Source of the DNA: Devosia aquimaris
Lineage (GTDB): Bacteria > Pseudomonadota > Alphaproteobacteria > Rhizobiales > Devosiaceae
Direction: 5' to 3'
Assembly (NCBI RefSeq): GCF_020169335.1
Contig: NZ_JAIEZN010000001.1
Coordinates: 1,133,426-1,197,425 of the forward strand
DNA length: 64,000 bases
Positions 8,982 to 16,768 of this stretch are shown here, piece after piece. The notes beneath the pieces were generated by a model. That model was not told the origin of the DNA. It saw nothing but the letters and a program-made list of their open reading frames with translations, and did no database searches. Position 1 is the stretch's first letter; each line of letters begins with the position of its first letter. Position numbers and translations under genes: made by a program.

Positions 8982-9829
8982 CTCTGTGCGCTCCGCGTTG
9001 GGTCCGCAACATCACGCAGGCCATCGGCCAAAAGGTTGATGCCCACAACAAGAATGACTAGCGCCAGTCCCGGCGCAAAGGCGCCGATGGGCGCGGTGTA
9101 GACAGTGCCTTGCGCTTCCTGCAGCAGATGTCCCCAGGAGGCATTCGGTGGCGGCGCGCCAAGGCCCAGGTAGGAGAGGGACGCTTCGGCAATGGCCGCC
9201 AGCCCAAACTGCAAAGCGAAATTGACCGCCAGCGTCGGCCAGATGTTGGGCAGAACATGGATCAGGACAATGCCCATCCACGAGGTTCCAGACGTGCGCG
9301 CGGCCGTGATGTAGTCGAGCAGCAGTACGCGCTTGGCCAGAATGCGGGTCAGGCGGGCCACGATAGCCGACAGGGCAATGCCAATGGCCAGAATGGCCGT
9401 GAACAGGTTGGCCTCGTCGCTTGCAGCAACCACCAGCATGGCGATCAGCAGTGTGGGAAAGGCTATCAGGATATCCAGCGTCGCGGCCAAGGCATCGTCA
9501 AGCCAGCGGCTGGCGAACGCTGCCAGCAGGCCAAGAGTGACGCCAATCGCGCCGCCGATTGCTACGGCGCCAGCGCCCACGACCAGCGCGATCTGGCTAC
9601 CCAGCATGATCTGGGTAAAGAAGTCCCGCCCCAGCCGATCTGTTCCAGCCCAATGCGCCCAACTGGGCGCCTCGAGGCGTCCGCCGGTCATTCCGAGGGG
9701 ATCATACGGTGTCCACACCAGACTAAGCAGGGCGATGGCCACATGCAGCCCCACCAGAACCAACCCCACCCAAAGTGTAGCCGAGACCCTGGGATGCGTT
9801 TGTGGAATCGTGAGCTCAGGAGTTGTCAT
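8978..9829 (-). CDS. Peptide ABC importer permease (DppC/OppC type)
   Basis: Inner-membrane permease of 283 residues. After a soluble N-terminus comes TM1 (about 20-40), then the family motif GTDRLGRDFFTQIMLGSQIAL that identifies DppC-like permeases. The coupling loop AARTSGTSWMGIVLIHVLPN corresponds to the EAA motif. Further TM segments lie around residues 80-110, 120-165 and 245-270. It overlaps DppB-like and DppD-like genes by 4 bp each. Confidence 0.93.
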   Translation of the reverse strand: MTTPELTIPQTHPRVSATLWVGLVLVGLHVAIALLSLVWTPYDPLGMTGGRLEAPSWAHWAGTDRLGRDFFTQIMLGSQIALVVGAGAVAIGGAIGVTLGLLAAFASRWLDDALAATLDILIAFPTLLIAMLVVAASDEANLFTAILAIGIALSAIVARLTRILAKRVLLLDYITAARTSGTSWMGIVLIHVLPNIWPTLAVNFALQFGLAAIAEASLSYLGLGAPPPNASWGHLLQEAQGTVYTAPIGAFAPGLALVILVVGINLLADGLRDVADPTRSAQR

Positions 9830-10788
9830 GTCGGGGCCTGCACTCGGTCGCGCAGACGCGGGTCAATCAGGCGCTGCAGCATGTCGGCGGCAAAGCCGAT
9901 GAGCAGCACCAGCAAGGTCGAAACGATCAGTACGCCCTGCAAGTTTGGGTAGTCACGTTGCTGGATCGCCAGCAACAGCATGGAGCCCATGCCGGGCAGG
10001 GTGAAAACACGTTCCACAACCACGGCCCCCAGGAAGGTACTGGCCAGCTCGATACCCAGAACTGAAATGATCGGCACGGACCCGTTACGGATACCGTGCT
10101 TGATCAAGGCCTCGGTAAACCCCGATCCGAGAGCCCGCGCGGTGCGGATATAGTCGCTGTCGATGACGTCCAGGGTCGCGGCGCGAACATAGCGCAGCAG
10201 CGACGCGCCAATCACCAGTGCGACGGTCAGAACGGGCAGCAACAGGCCAGTTATTGCCTCCAGTGGATTTTGCCAGCCGCGAAGGGGAAAGCCGCCGGAC
10301 GGCAGCAAACGCAGATTGATGGCAAAAACGGTAACCAGCAGGATACCCAGCCAGAACACCGGGATGGCAATCCCCAACTGCGACACCACCGAGATCAGCC
10401 AGCCATACCAGGTCTGGGACTTGACCGCCGCAATCACGCCCAGCGGAATGGCGATGACCAAGGCCAGAACGAAACCCAAGAGAGTCAGCGGCAGCGTGAC
10501 GGCCATCCGGTTGCCGATTTCATCCAGAACCGGCGCATGGCTGACAAAGGATGTGCCAAGGTCAAACCGCGCCAGACTGTTGAGATAATTGATAAATTGC
10601 GTCCCCAGCGGTTGGTCTGAACCGAGCTGGGCCCGGGCCGCCGCGATCTGCTCGGGGGTTGCGCCCACGCCCAATAGCGCGTTTGCCGGATCGCCCGGCA
10701 ACAGGCGAAGCAAAGCGAAGAGCACCATCGCTGCAATCAGCAGCGACAGCAGCAGAATAACCAGCCGGCGCAGGGTGTAAGCGAGAAT
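9826..10788 (-). CDS. Peptide ABC importer permease (DppB/OppB type), probable ATT start
   Basis: Inner-membrane permease with EAA-like loop ARALGSGFTEALIKHGIRN and the PLGTQFINYL N-terminal periplasmic block. The first canonical start is an ATG at 10728, but that would delete TM1. In frame upstream the codons read ILAYTLRRLVILLLSLLIAA, exactly the usual DppB N-terminus with Ile in place of Met. The in-frame stop TAA lies at 10822-10824 and no ATG, GTG or TTG occurs between. The ATT at 10786-10788 has GAGGG about 7 nt upstream, so I annotate initiation at ATT, giving 320 residues. A CTG further upstream is the alternative. Confidence 0.82.
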   Translation of the reverse strand: MLAYTLRRLVILLLSLLIAAMVLFALLRLLPGDPANALLGVGATPEQIAAARAQLGSDQPLGTQFINYLNSLARFDLGTSFVSHAPVLDEIGNRMAVTLPLTLLGFVLALVIAIPLGVIAAVKSQTWYGWLISVVSQLGIAIPVFWLGILLVTVFAINLRLLPSGGFPLRGWQNPLEAITGLLLPVLTVALVIGASLLRYVRAATLDVIDSDYIRTARALGSGFTEALIKHGIRNGSVPIISVLGIELASTFLGAVVVERVFTLPGMGSMLLLAIQQRDYPNLQGVLIVSTLLVLLIGFAADMLQRLIDPRLRDRVQAPT

Positions 10789-10840
10789 GGGAGGACCCTC
10801 GTTTGACAGCGTCGCACTGGCTTACAGCACGACGCAATTG

Positions 10841-10871
10841 GGGTCACCCGCCATTCGAATGCGAGTGACCC
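10841..10871. other. Stem-loop between binding-protein gene and permease genes
   Basis: GGGTCACCCGC pairs with GCGAGTGACCC (one mismatch) around CATTCGAAT, which itself is nearly self-complementary. It lies 33 nt after the stop of the peptide-binding protein on the minus strand, with no T-run on that strand. This suits an mRNA-stabilising or attenuating hairpin more than a full terminator. Confidence 0.6.
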
Positions 10872-10903
10872 TTTCTAGCAAAGCGTCAACAATAGGCTGA
10901 CGT

Positions 10904-12418
10904 TTAATTCGCCTTTTCGATGTCATAGGCGAAGAACTGTGCGTTCAGCCCATTGACCGGGTAGCCCGTGACATTGGCCGCCGACACCACGATCTGCGGA
11001 TAGAGGTACAGCCAGTTGCTGGCGGCGTCCTCGGCGATGATCTCGTTGGCTTCCTTGAGCTTGGCCGTCTGCTCGTCGACCGATGCGGCGGCTTCGGAGT
11101 CGGCGATCAGCTTGACCACGTCAGGGTTGTTGTAACCCCAGTAGAAATCTGGATTGCCGTAGAAGACGATATCGCGGTGATTGACGTGTTCCTGCAGCGT
11201 CGCCTGGAAATCATGCGCCTGGTAGATCTTGGTGTACCATTCATTGGCGGTGATGATGTTGATGTTCATCTTCACGCCGATCTTGGCATATTCGCCCTGC
11301 AGGAACTGCGCCACGATCGGATGTGGATCGTAGTCGGGCGTGTCGAGCGTGAACTCGAAGCCGTCAGGGTAGCCGGCCTCGGCCAGCAGGGCCTTGGCGC
11401 TCTCGACGTCATAGGCATCCACGCCGGTGAGGTCGACATACCAGGGATCGGTCGGCGGCACGAAGGAGCCGATCAGCGTGCCATAGTCACCCCAGATGGA
11501 GTTGAGCAGCTTGGCCTTGTCGACGGCGCGGGCCAGGGCCTTGCGCACCTTGACGTTGTCGAAGGGGGCCACGCGGTCGTTGTAGGCCAGCAGTTCCTTG
11601 GTGGTGGAGGCGCCTTCGGTGACCTTGAAGGCCGGGTTGTCGGCGAACTGGGCCAGCGAATCCGGGCTCTGCACCGAGGTGATGATATCCACCGCATTGG
11701 TCAGCAGCGCGTTGTTGAGCGCCGTTGCGTCGGTGAAATACTGGAACAGCACCTGGCCATTTGTCGGCGCGTCGCCCCAATAGCCATCGAACCGGGTCAG
11801 GGCGAGGGCAGAGCCGCGGCGCCACTCTTCGAGAGTGTAGGGACCCGTGCCGTCTTCGGTACCGGTGATGTCGGTGGCCGCATCGTTGACGATCCAGACG
11901 TAGCTCAGGTTGTAGGGCAGCGAGATCGACCGGCTCGACAGCGTGATGACCACGGTCTTGTCGTCCGGGGTCTCGATGCCGGTGATGGTCGAAAGGCTCT
12001 TCTTGCGCGAGCTCTTGGAGGTCTCGGCAGTGACGCGCTCGATCGAGTATTTCACATCGGCCGCAGTGAGCGGTTCGCCGGAGTGGAAGGACACCCCATC
12101 GCGCAGGGTGATCGTATAGGTCAGCCCGTCTTCGCTGATGGTGTAGTCGGCGGCCAGCACGGGCTCGACAGAGCCGGCGTCGGTGAGCTGGAAGAGGGCT
12201 TCGTAGACATTGCCGTTGAAGGCTTCGTTGATGCCCTGGCCAGCGCCCGCAGTGTTGTCCAGGTTCTGCGGCTCATAGAGAGAGCCAATGCGGATCGTGG
12301 CGTCCTTGTCATAGCTCTGGGCCATGGCGGCGCCGGCGGAAACACTGGTGAGCAGCGCAGCAGTCAGCAGCGCGCGACCAAGGCGGACGGCGACCGAACG
12401 GGACGGGAAGGTGGACAT
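10904..12418 (-). CDS. Peptide ABC importer substrate-binding protein (SBP family 5)
   Basis: Periplasmic extracellular solute-binding protein of 504 residues from the ATG at 12418, which has AGGAG 7-8 nt upstream. A Sec signal peptide with Arg-rich start and AMAQS cleavage region covers residues 1-34. Family-5 blocks are visible: LYEPQNLDNTAG, LAADYTISEDGLTYTITLRDGVSFHSGEPLTA, a KKSLSTITGIETPDD strand and a DFYWGYNNPDVV region. It heads the dppBCDF-like operon. An upstream in-frame ATG at 12454 lacks a ribosome site. The exact substrate (dipeptide, oligopeptide, opine-like) cannot be told. Confidence 0.92.
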   Translation of the reverse strand: MSTFPSRSVAVRLGRALLTAALLTSVSAGAAMAQSYDKDATIRIGSLYEPQNLDNTAGAGQGINEAFNGNVYEALFQLTDAGSVEPVLAADYTISEDGLTYTITLRDGVSFHSGEPLTAADVKYSIERVTAETSKSSRKKSLSTITGIETPDDKTVVITLSSRSISLPYNLSYVWIVNDAATDITGTEDGTGPYTLEEWRRGSALALTRFDGYWGDAPTNGQVLFQYFTDATALNNALLTNAVDIITSVQSPDSLAQFADNPAFKVTEGASTTKELLAYNDRVAPFDNVKVRKALARAVDKAKLLNSIWGDYGTLIGSFVPPTDPWYVDLTGVDAYDVESAKALLAEAGYPDGFEFTLDTPDYDPHPIVAQFLQGEYAKIGVKMNINIITANEWYTKIYQAHDFQATLQEHVNHRDIVFYGNPDFYWGYNNPDVVKLIADSEAAASVDEQTAKLKEANEIIAEDAASNWLYLYPQIVVSAANVTGYPVNGLNAQFFAYDIEKAN

Positions 12419-12787
12419 CGGAATGCTCCTGTTTGCATCTGGCGCGGCAGCCATGGGGGCCTAGCCATTCGCCGTGTTCAATCAATAGACCATATAGGCA
12501 GATGCGCTTAGTCGACTTGGTAGACAATTCTTGCGCCGGGCTCGATCGCCCGGAAACACTCTTCGCTTGTCGGAGCTCCGCACGAAATTGCGATCCAAGC
12601 GCCTGAAAAATAGGGTTTTTTCAGTAAAAATTCTTTACTTTCGGTTCGTTTCCGCGCCCCTTGCCGTCAAGGCCGATCTGCCAAGCTCAACGCCAGGGCC
12701 GCGCTTGCAAGCCAGCCTCTGCCATCCCATTTTAATAGAATGGGCACACACCCAGCATGATGACCGGCTGGCGGCCCGGAGACAAGG
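12419..12787. other. Intergenic region between peptide SBP gene and trxC
   Basis: No gene supported. It must hold both divergent promoters. Visible elements are an A/T-rich block with a CTGAAAAA / TTTTTCAG inverted repeat (12603-12624), an overlapping GTAAA / TTTAC repeat (12624-12638) and a CCCATT / AATGGG repeat (12726-12744) about 45 bp before the thioredoxin gene. Functions are unknown. Confidence 0.6.
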
Positions 12788-13237
12788 GTGTCTGATATGG
12801 CTGAGCACAATCACGTTGTTTGTACTTCTTGTGGCGCGGTCAACCGTCTGCCAGCCAGCCATGACGCGACGACAGGCAAGTGTGGCAAGTGCGGAGAACC
12901 TCTGTTCAGCGGTCAACCCGCTGAGGTGTCGGCTGTCCAGTTTGATCGGCAAGTTGGAAAGTCGGGGATTCCCGTTCTCGTCGATGTCTGGGCGCCCTGG
13001 TGCGGTCCCTGCCGGGTGATGGGGCCGCAGTTTGCCGCCGCCGCCGCCAAGGCCGAGCCGGCAATGCGCTTCATCAAGCTCAACTCCGATGCTGCGCCCG
13101 AGCTGTCGGCGCGGCTGGGGATCCGCAGTATCCCGACAATGCTCCTCTTCCAGGATGGCCATGAGATCGCCCGCGTGTCCGGTGCGATGTCATCGGCGGA
13201 CATCCTCAAGTGGGCAACAGACGCCCGGCGCAACTAG
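12788..13237 (+). CDS. trxC: Thioredoxin 2 (zinc-binding N-terminus)
   Basis: Cytoplasmic thiol-disulfide reductase of 149 residues. It has the TrxC-specific N-terminal zinc ribbon with CxxC pairs at 12-15 and 32-35, followed by a thioredoxin fold with active site W71-C72-G-P-C75 and the cis-Pro in IRSIPTMLLF. The annotated start is GTG at 12788; an ATG at 12797 has better spacing from AAGG and would remove three residues only. It converges on tatD with 9 bp between stops and no obvious terminator. Confidence 0.93.
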   Translation: MSDMAEHNHVVCTSCGAVNRLPASHDATTGKCGKCGEPLFSGQPAEVSAVQFDRQVGKSGIPVLVDVWAPWCGPCRVMGPQFAAAAAKAEPAMRFIKLNSDAAPELSARLGIRSIPTMLLFQDGHEIARVSGAMSSADILKWATDARRN

Positions 13238-13246
13238 GGTCGGGCA

Positions 13247-14032
13247 TCAGTCGGCGGCAACCGGGACCTTCTTGAACAAGCGGTAGAAATTGGCCGACGT
13301 CGTGGTGCCCAGATCAGCCATGGAAACCTTGCGCAAATCGGCCAGCAATGTCGCGACGTCGAGCAGCCGGATCGGCTCATTGCGCTGATCCTGGTCCGGG
13401 GCGGGCGCCAGGGACGGGGAGTCTGTTTCAAGCAGGATGCGGTCGGCGGGAACGCTGGCGGCAATCTCCCGCATCTGATGATTGTCCGGATAGGTCAGCA
13501 GCCCGCCGAATCCAAGGTAGCCGCCCAGGCTCAGCGCCGTTTCTGCCAGGACCGGCCCGCCGGAGAAGGCGTGCACGACAAAGGGGAACGCGCCCTGACG
13601 CGTGCCTTCGCGCAGCATATCAGCCATGGCCTCATCCTGGCGGACCGAGTGGATTACCAGGGGCATCTGGGTCTGCCGCGCTGCATCGATGTGGGCCCGG
13701 AAAACCGCGATCTGCGCGTCCCAGGAAGCATTGCCGAAGAAGGTGTCGAGGCCTGCCTCTCCGATCCCAACCACCTTGGGGTGGTGGGTATGCGCAACGA
13801 TCTCGGCTGCTGTCACATCATGCTCGTCGTCGGCGTGATGGGGCAGGGTGCCCACCGTGCAATAGACATCCCGATAGGCTTCGGCGACGGCCAGCACGCG
13901 CGCAAAATCGCGGACACGGATGCCGATGGAGACGAACCGGCCGACCCCGGCCGCCTGCGCCCGCTCGATCACGGCTGCGCGGTCGGCGGAGAACTCGTCG
14001 AAATCGAGGTGCAAATGGCTATCGATGAACAT
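13247..14032 (-). CDS. tatD: TatD family metal-dependent deoxyribonuclease
   Basis: TIM-barrel metal-dependent hydrolase of 261 residues from ATG at 14032. The N-terminal metal motif is DSHLHLDF (HxH), the bridging Glu is in GIGEAGLDTF, and further ligands appear in PLVIHSVRQDE, VVHAFSGG and LLETDSPSLAP. This is the complete TatD/YcfH set. It is spaced well away from the histidine-kinase gene and probably has its own promoter. The substrate (DNA 3' ends or D-aminoacyl-tRNA) cannot be decided. Confidence 0.92.
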   Translation of the reverse strand: MFIDSHLHLDFDEFSADRAAVIERAQAAGVGRFVSIGIRVRDFARVLAVAEAYRDVYCTVGTLPHHADDEHDVTAAEIVAHTHHPKVVGIGEAGLDTFFGNASWDAQIAVFRAHIDAARQTQMPLVIHSVRQDEAMADMLREGTRQGAFPFVVHAFSGGPVLAETALSLGGYLGFGGLLTYPDNHQMREIAASVPADRILLETDSPSLAPAPDQDQRNEPIRLLDVATLLADLRKVSMADLGTTTSANFYRLFKKVPVAAD

Positions 14033-14155
14033 GGCAGTGGGTATCCGGGAGACTGTCGGGCGGCGAGATCGGCTTGATGATGACACCTAGCATGGCCCAT
14101 GCCGATTGGCAGATGCACAAGGCACATGGCAAGTCTGCAGCGGGGCTCGTGCCGC

Positions 14156-15493
14156 CTAAACAGTGCTGGCGCTCCAGTCCAGACTGACTTCGAAGCCGTC
14201 TGTCTGGCCAGCTCTTGGCGACGCCAGCCGCATCCGTCCCCCGGTCTGCTGGACGATAGCATCGACAATTGCCAGGCCCAGCCCTGTCCCACTGGCGCCG
14301 GTTTCCCCGCGAGCAAAGCGCGTCCCCAGTTGCGACAGGACCTCTGGTGGCACCACGGCGCCTCGATTTCGCACGATAATGATCGGGCCAGGCAGCGCCG
14401 TGATCTCGACAGGTCCGCCTTGCTGGCCATGCAGCAAGGCGTTCTGGATCAGATTGCGCAGCGCGATCGCAAAGGCATCGGGATTGATGCGCGTCTCGAG
14501 CTGTACGTTCTCGGCGGCGCTGAACGCCACCCGCCCGGCTGTCGCCTTTGCGGTCTCGAAATCCCGCACCACCAGATCAATGATCGGCCGCAGGGCGACG
14601 GGGTCGTCCGACCGCGCGAACCCCGCTTCAAGCCGCGCCAGCTGCAGAAGCTTCTCGGACAAGAGCGAGAGGTGGCGCAACGCGCGCTCGATCTCCTGCA
14701 CCCGCGCACTCGCGGGGTGCGTGCCCAGTTCCAGTGCCAGCCTCTGGGTCTGTGCCAGGGCGCCGGCAAGGGGCGTGCGCAGTTCGTGCGCACTATTGGC
14801 CGCAAAGCTCCGCTCGGCGTCCATGGCACCCTTGAGGCGGTCGAGCAGGGCGGTGACCTCACTGGCGATCGGCGCGAGCTCTATGGGCTGGCCGGCGGCG
14901 TCGAGCGGCGCCAGATTGCCACTGTCACGCAGGGCAACATCACGGGAGAACCTGTTGATGGGCTGCATGCCTAGCCGAACGACACCCCAGATGCCGACAC
15001 CGAGGAGCGGGACAAGCGCCACCAGCGGCCAGAAGAGAGTGCTTGCAGCATCAACCAGCGCATCCTGCCGGTGGTTGGACATTTCCAGCACGACAATGCT
15101 CAATCCGCTGCGGCGGTCGCTGATCGAAAAGGCCCGCCGACCGTCGACATCGCTGAAGCCGGTGGAGGTGGGCAGAGTGGTGACGTTCTCAGGCGCGTCC
15201 TCGGCGCGCAACAGGATGCGCCCCTTGCCGTCATGCACAAAATAGGTGAAGGCGCTGTTTTCGGGCTCATCCAGGCGCCGCACAGTTTCACGGCGTTCTT
15301 CCGGCTCGCGCAGGTCGTGCAGGGCCAACGGCAGCAGGCGATAGGCGCTCTGACTCAGGCTTTCGTCAAAGGCCTCCTGCAATTCGTGCTGCAGCACCGT
15401 CGTCGACACCGCCGCCGCGCCGACCCAGAAGACCCCGATGACCAGCGTCAGCAGGAGCGCCAGGCGCAAGGCTATGGACGACGGGCGCCTCAC
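14156..15493 (-). CDS. Two-component sensor histidine kinase (QseC/PmrB-like)
   Basis: Inner-membrane sensor of 445 residues. TM1 lies at about residues 8-30 and TM2 at about 155-175, enclosing a periplasmic sensor of some 125 residues. HisKA carries the phospho-His in SAHELRTPLAGA, followed by N-box NLIQNALLHG and G-box GTGLGLAIVDAI. The start overlaps the response-regulator stop (ATGA). Its divergent neighbours are the DUF2271/PepSY-reductase operon, which it most likely controls; similar kinases respond to cations, metals or redox compounds. Confidence 0.92.
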   Translation of the reverse strand: MRRPSSIALRLALLLTLVIGVFWVGAAAVSTTVLQHELQEAFDESLSQSAYRLLPLALHDLREPEERRETVRRLDEPENSAFTYFVHDGKGRILLRAEDAPENVTTLPTSTGFSDVDGRRAFSISDRRSGLSIVVLEMSNHRQDALVDAASTLFWPLVALVPLLGVGIWGVVRLGMQPINRFSRDVALRDSGNLAPLDAAGQPIELAPIASEVTALLDRLKGAMDAERSFAANSAHELRTPLAGALAQTQRLALELGTHPASARVQEIERALRHLSLLSEKLLQLARLEAGFARSDDPVALRPIIDLVVRDFETAKATAGRVAFSAAENVQLETRINPDAFAIALRNLIQNALLHGQQGGPVEITALPGPIIIVRNRGAVVPPEVLSQLGTRFARGETGASGTGLGLAIVDAIVQQTGGRMRLASPRAGQTDGFEVSLDWSASTV

Positions 15494-16146
15494 GCCGGCA
15501 CCTGGTAGCCGAGTCCGCGCAATGTGGTGACAAAGTCCTTGCCCAGTTTCTTGCGAAGGCGGCTAACATAGACTTCCACGGCATTGCTCTCGATTTCGGC
15601 GCCGAAGGCATACAGCGAGTCTTCGATGTCTGCCTTGGTCACGATGGCGCCGCGCCGGCTGAGAAGACGCTCGAGCACCGCCCATTCTCGCGCTGTCAAA
15701 GTCACCGGCTTCCCATCGAGGGTCACAATTCTTGTGGCCGTGTTGACGGCGACGCTGCCGATGGTGACCACGGGCGACGGACTGCCACCATAGCGGCGGG
15801 CAACGGCTGCCAGCCGGGCCGACATTTCGCTGAGGTCATAGGGCTTGACCAGATAGTCATCTGCGCCAGCATTCAGGCCCTCGATCCGGACCGCTATCTG
15901 GTCCTGCGCAGTGCTGATGATGACAGGCACATCATTGCCTTTGGCCCTGAGCCCGCGCAACAGGTCGAGGCCGCGTCCATCCGGCAGGTTGAGGTCAAGA
16001 AGCACCAGTTGATAGGCAACGGTGTCCAGCGCCGCACGCGCATCGTCCAGACGCTGCATCCAGTCCACGCCGTGGCCCTCGGCCGCAATGTGATCGCGGA
16101 TGGCTGCGCCCAGCACGTGGTCGTCTTCGATCAACAGAATGCGCAC
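15490..16146 (-). CDS. OmpR-family response regulator
   Basis: DNA-binding regulator of 218 residues. Receiver domain (1-115) has acidic pocket EDD (7-9), phospho-acceptor Asp in LVLLDLNLPDG (about residue 51), Ser/Thr in IISTA and Lys in LVKPYD. The C-terminal winged helix (about 125-216) ends VEVYVSRLRKKLG...LRGLGYQVPA, as in OmpR/PhoB proteins. Cotranscribed with the kinase and divergent from 16279. Confidence 0.94.
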   Translation of the reverse strand: MRILLIEDDHVLGAAIRDHIAAEGHGVDWMQRLDDARAALDTVAYQLVLLDLNLPDGRGLDLLRGLRAKGNDVPVIISTAQDQIAVRIEGLNAGADDYLVKPYDLSEMSARLAAVARRYGGSPSPVVTIGSVAVNTATRIVTLDGKPVTLTAREWAVLERLLSRRGAIVTKADIEDSLYAFGAEIESNAVEVYVSRLRKKLGKDFVTTLRGLGYQVPA

Positions 16147-16278
16147 GGATCACTCTCCCCCGCGCCTCTCTATTAGCCCAAGCTGACACCAGGCTGAAGG
16201 ATGAAAGCCTCGCAGTTCAGGCTGGCGTCAGGAACGCATGGGACAAGCAGTGCAATTCCAACGCATTGGAGCTGTGCC

Positions 16279-16752
16279 ATGCTCAAGAAACTCACCGCCG
16301 TATTGCTTTTGGCAACCGCCTTTTCGGTCCCCGGCGTCGCCTATGCCAAAGACGCCACTCTGGCCATTCGGATGACGGGATACCAGGGGCCGCCGGCCTA
16401 TCTGGCGGTCTACCTCACTAAGCCCGACGGCAGCTATGACTCGACGCTCTGGGTGGCTGGGACGCAGTCCAAATACTACCGCCATCTGCGCGGCTGGATT
16501 CAGGGCGTATCGGGCTCAGGCGAGCGACTGGACGGGATCACCGGCGCCAGCGTTGGCAGCGGTCGCACCATGGAAGTGGGCATCACCATCGCTGACGCCC
16601 TGATTGACGCCGGCTACACCATACATGTCGACAGCGCTGTTGAGCACGGCGCGGAAAACCAGGACGACGTCGTTCTGCCGCTGACATCGGCGAACTCGGG
16701 AACCGTGGTCTCGGGCAGCGGCTATATCTCGGCCATGGCCGTCACCTTCTAG
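16279..16752 (+). CDS. DUF2271 periplasmic protein with putative covalent FMN site
   Basis: Small exported protein of 157 residues, starting at the ATG at 16279 with GGAG 7 nt upstream. A Sec signal (MLKK, hydrophobic core, VAYAKD cleavage region) covers residues 1-23. Residues 85-91 read DGITGAS, which fits the ApbE flavinylation consensus (Asp, x, x, Thr/Ser, Gly, Ala, Thr/Ser), with Thr88 the predicted FMN ester site. It is first in an operon with a PepSY reductase and ApbE, so I infer a periplasmic flavoprotein receiving electrons from the reductase. A C-terminal beta-rich part is typical of DUF2271. Confidence 0.82.
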   Translation: MLKKLTAVLLLATAFSVPGVAYAKDATLAIRMTGYQGPPAYLAVYLTKPDGSYDSTLWVAGTQSKYYRHLRGWIQGVSGSGERLDGITGASVGSGRTMEVGITIADALIDAGYTIHVDSAVEHGAENQDDVVLPLTSANSGTVVSGSGYISAMAVTF

Positions 16753-16768
16753 GATCGGGAGGTTCGGC

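Noticed and set aside
12603..12638. Possible riboswitch or attenuator before trxC
   Set aside because: Only short A/T hairpins; no conserved aptamer pattern that I recognise, and it lies about 150 bp before the gene.
12531..13019. Plus-strand open frame overlapping trxC in another frame
   Set aside because: The thioredoxin frame holds both zinc CxxC pairs and WCGPC; the overlapping frame has no domain.
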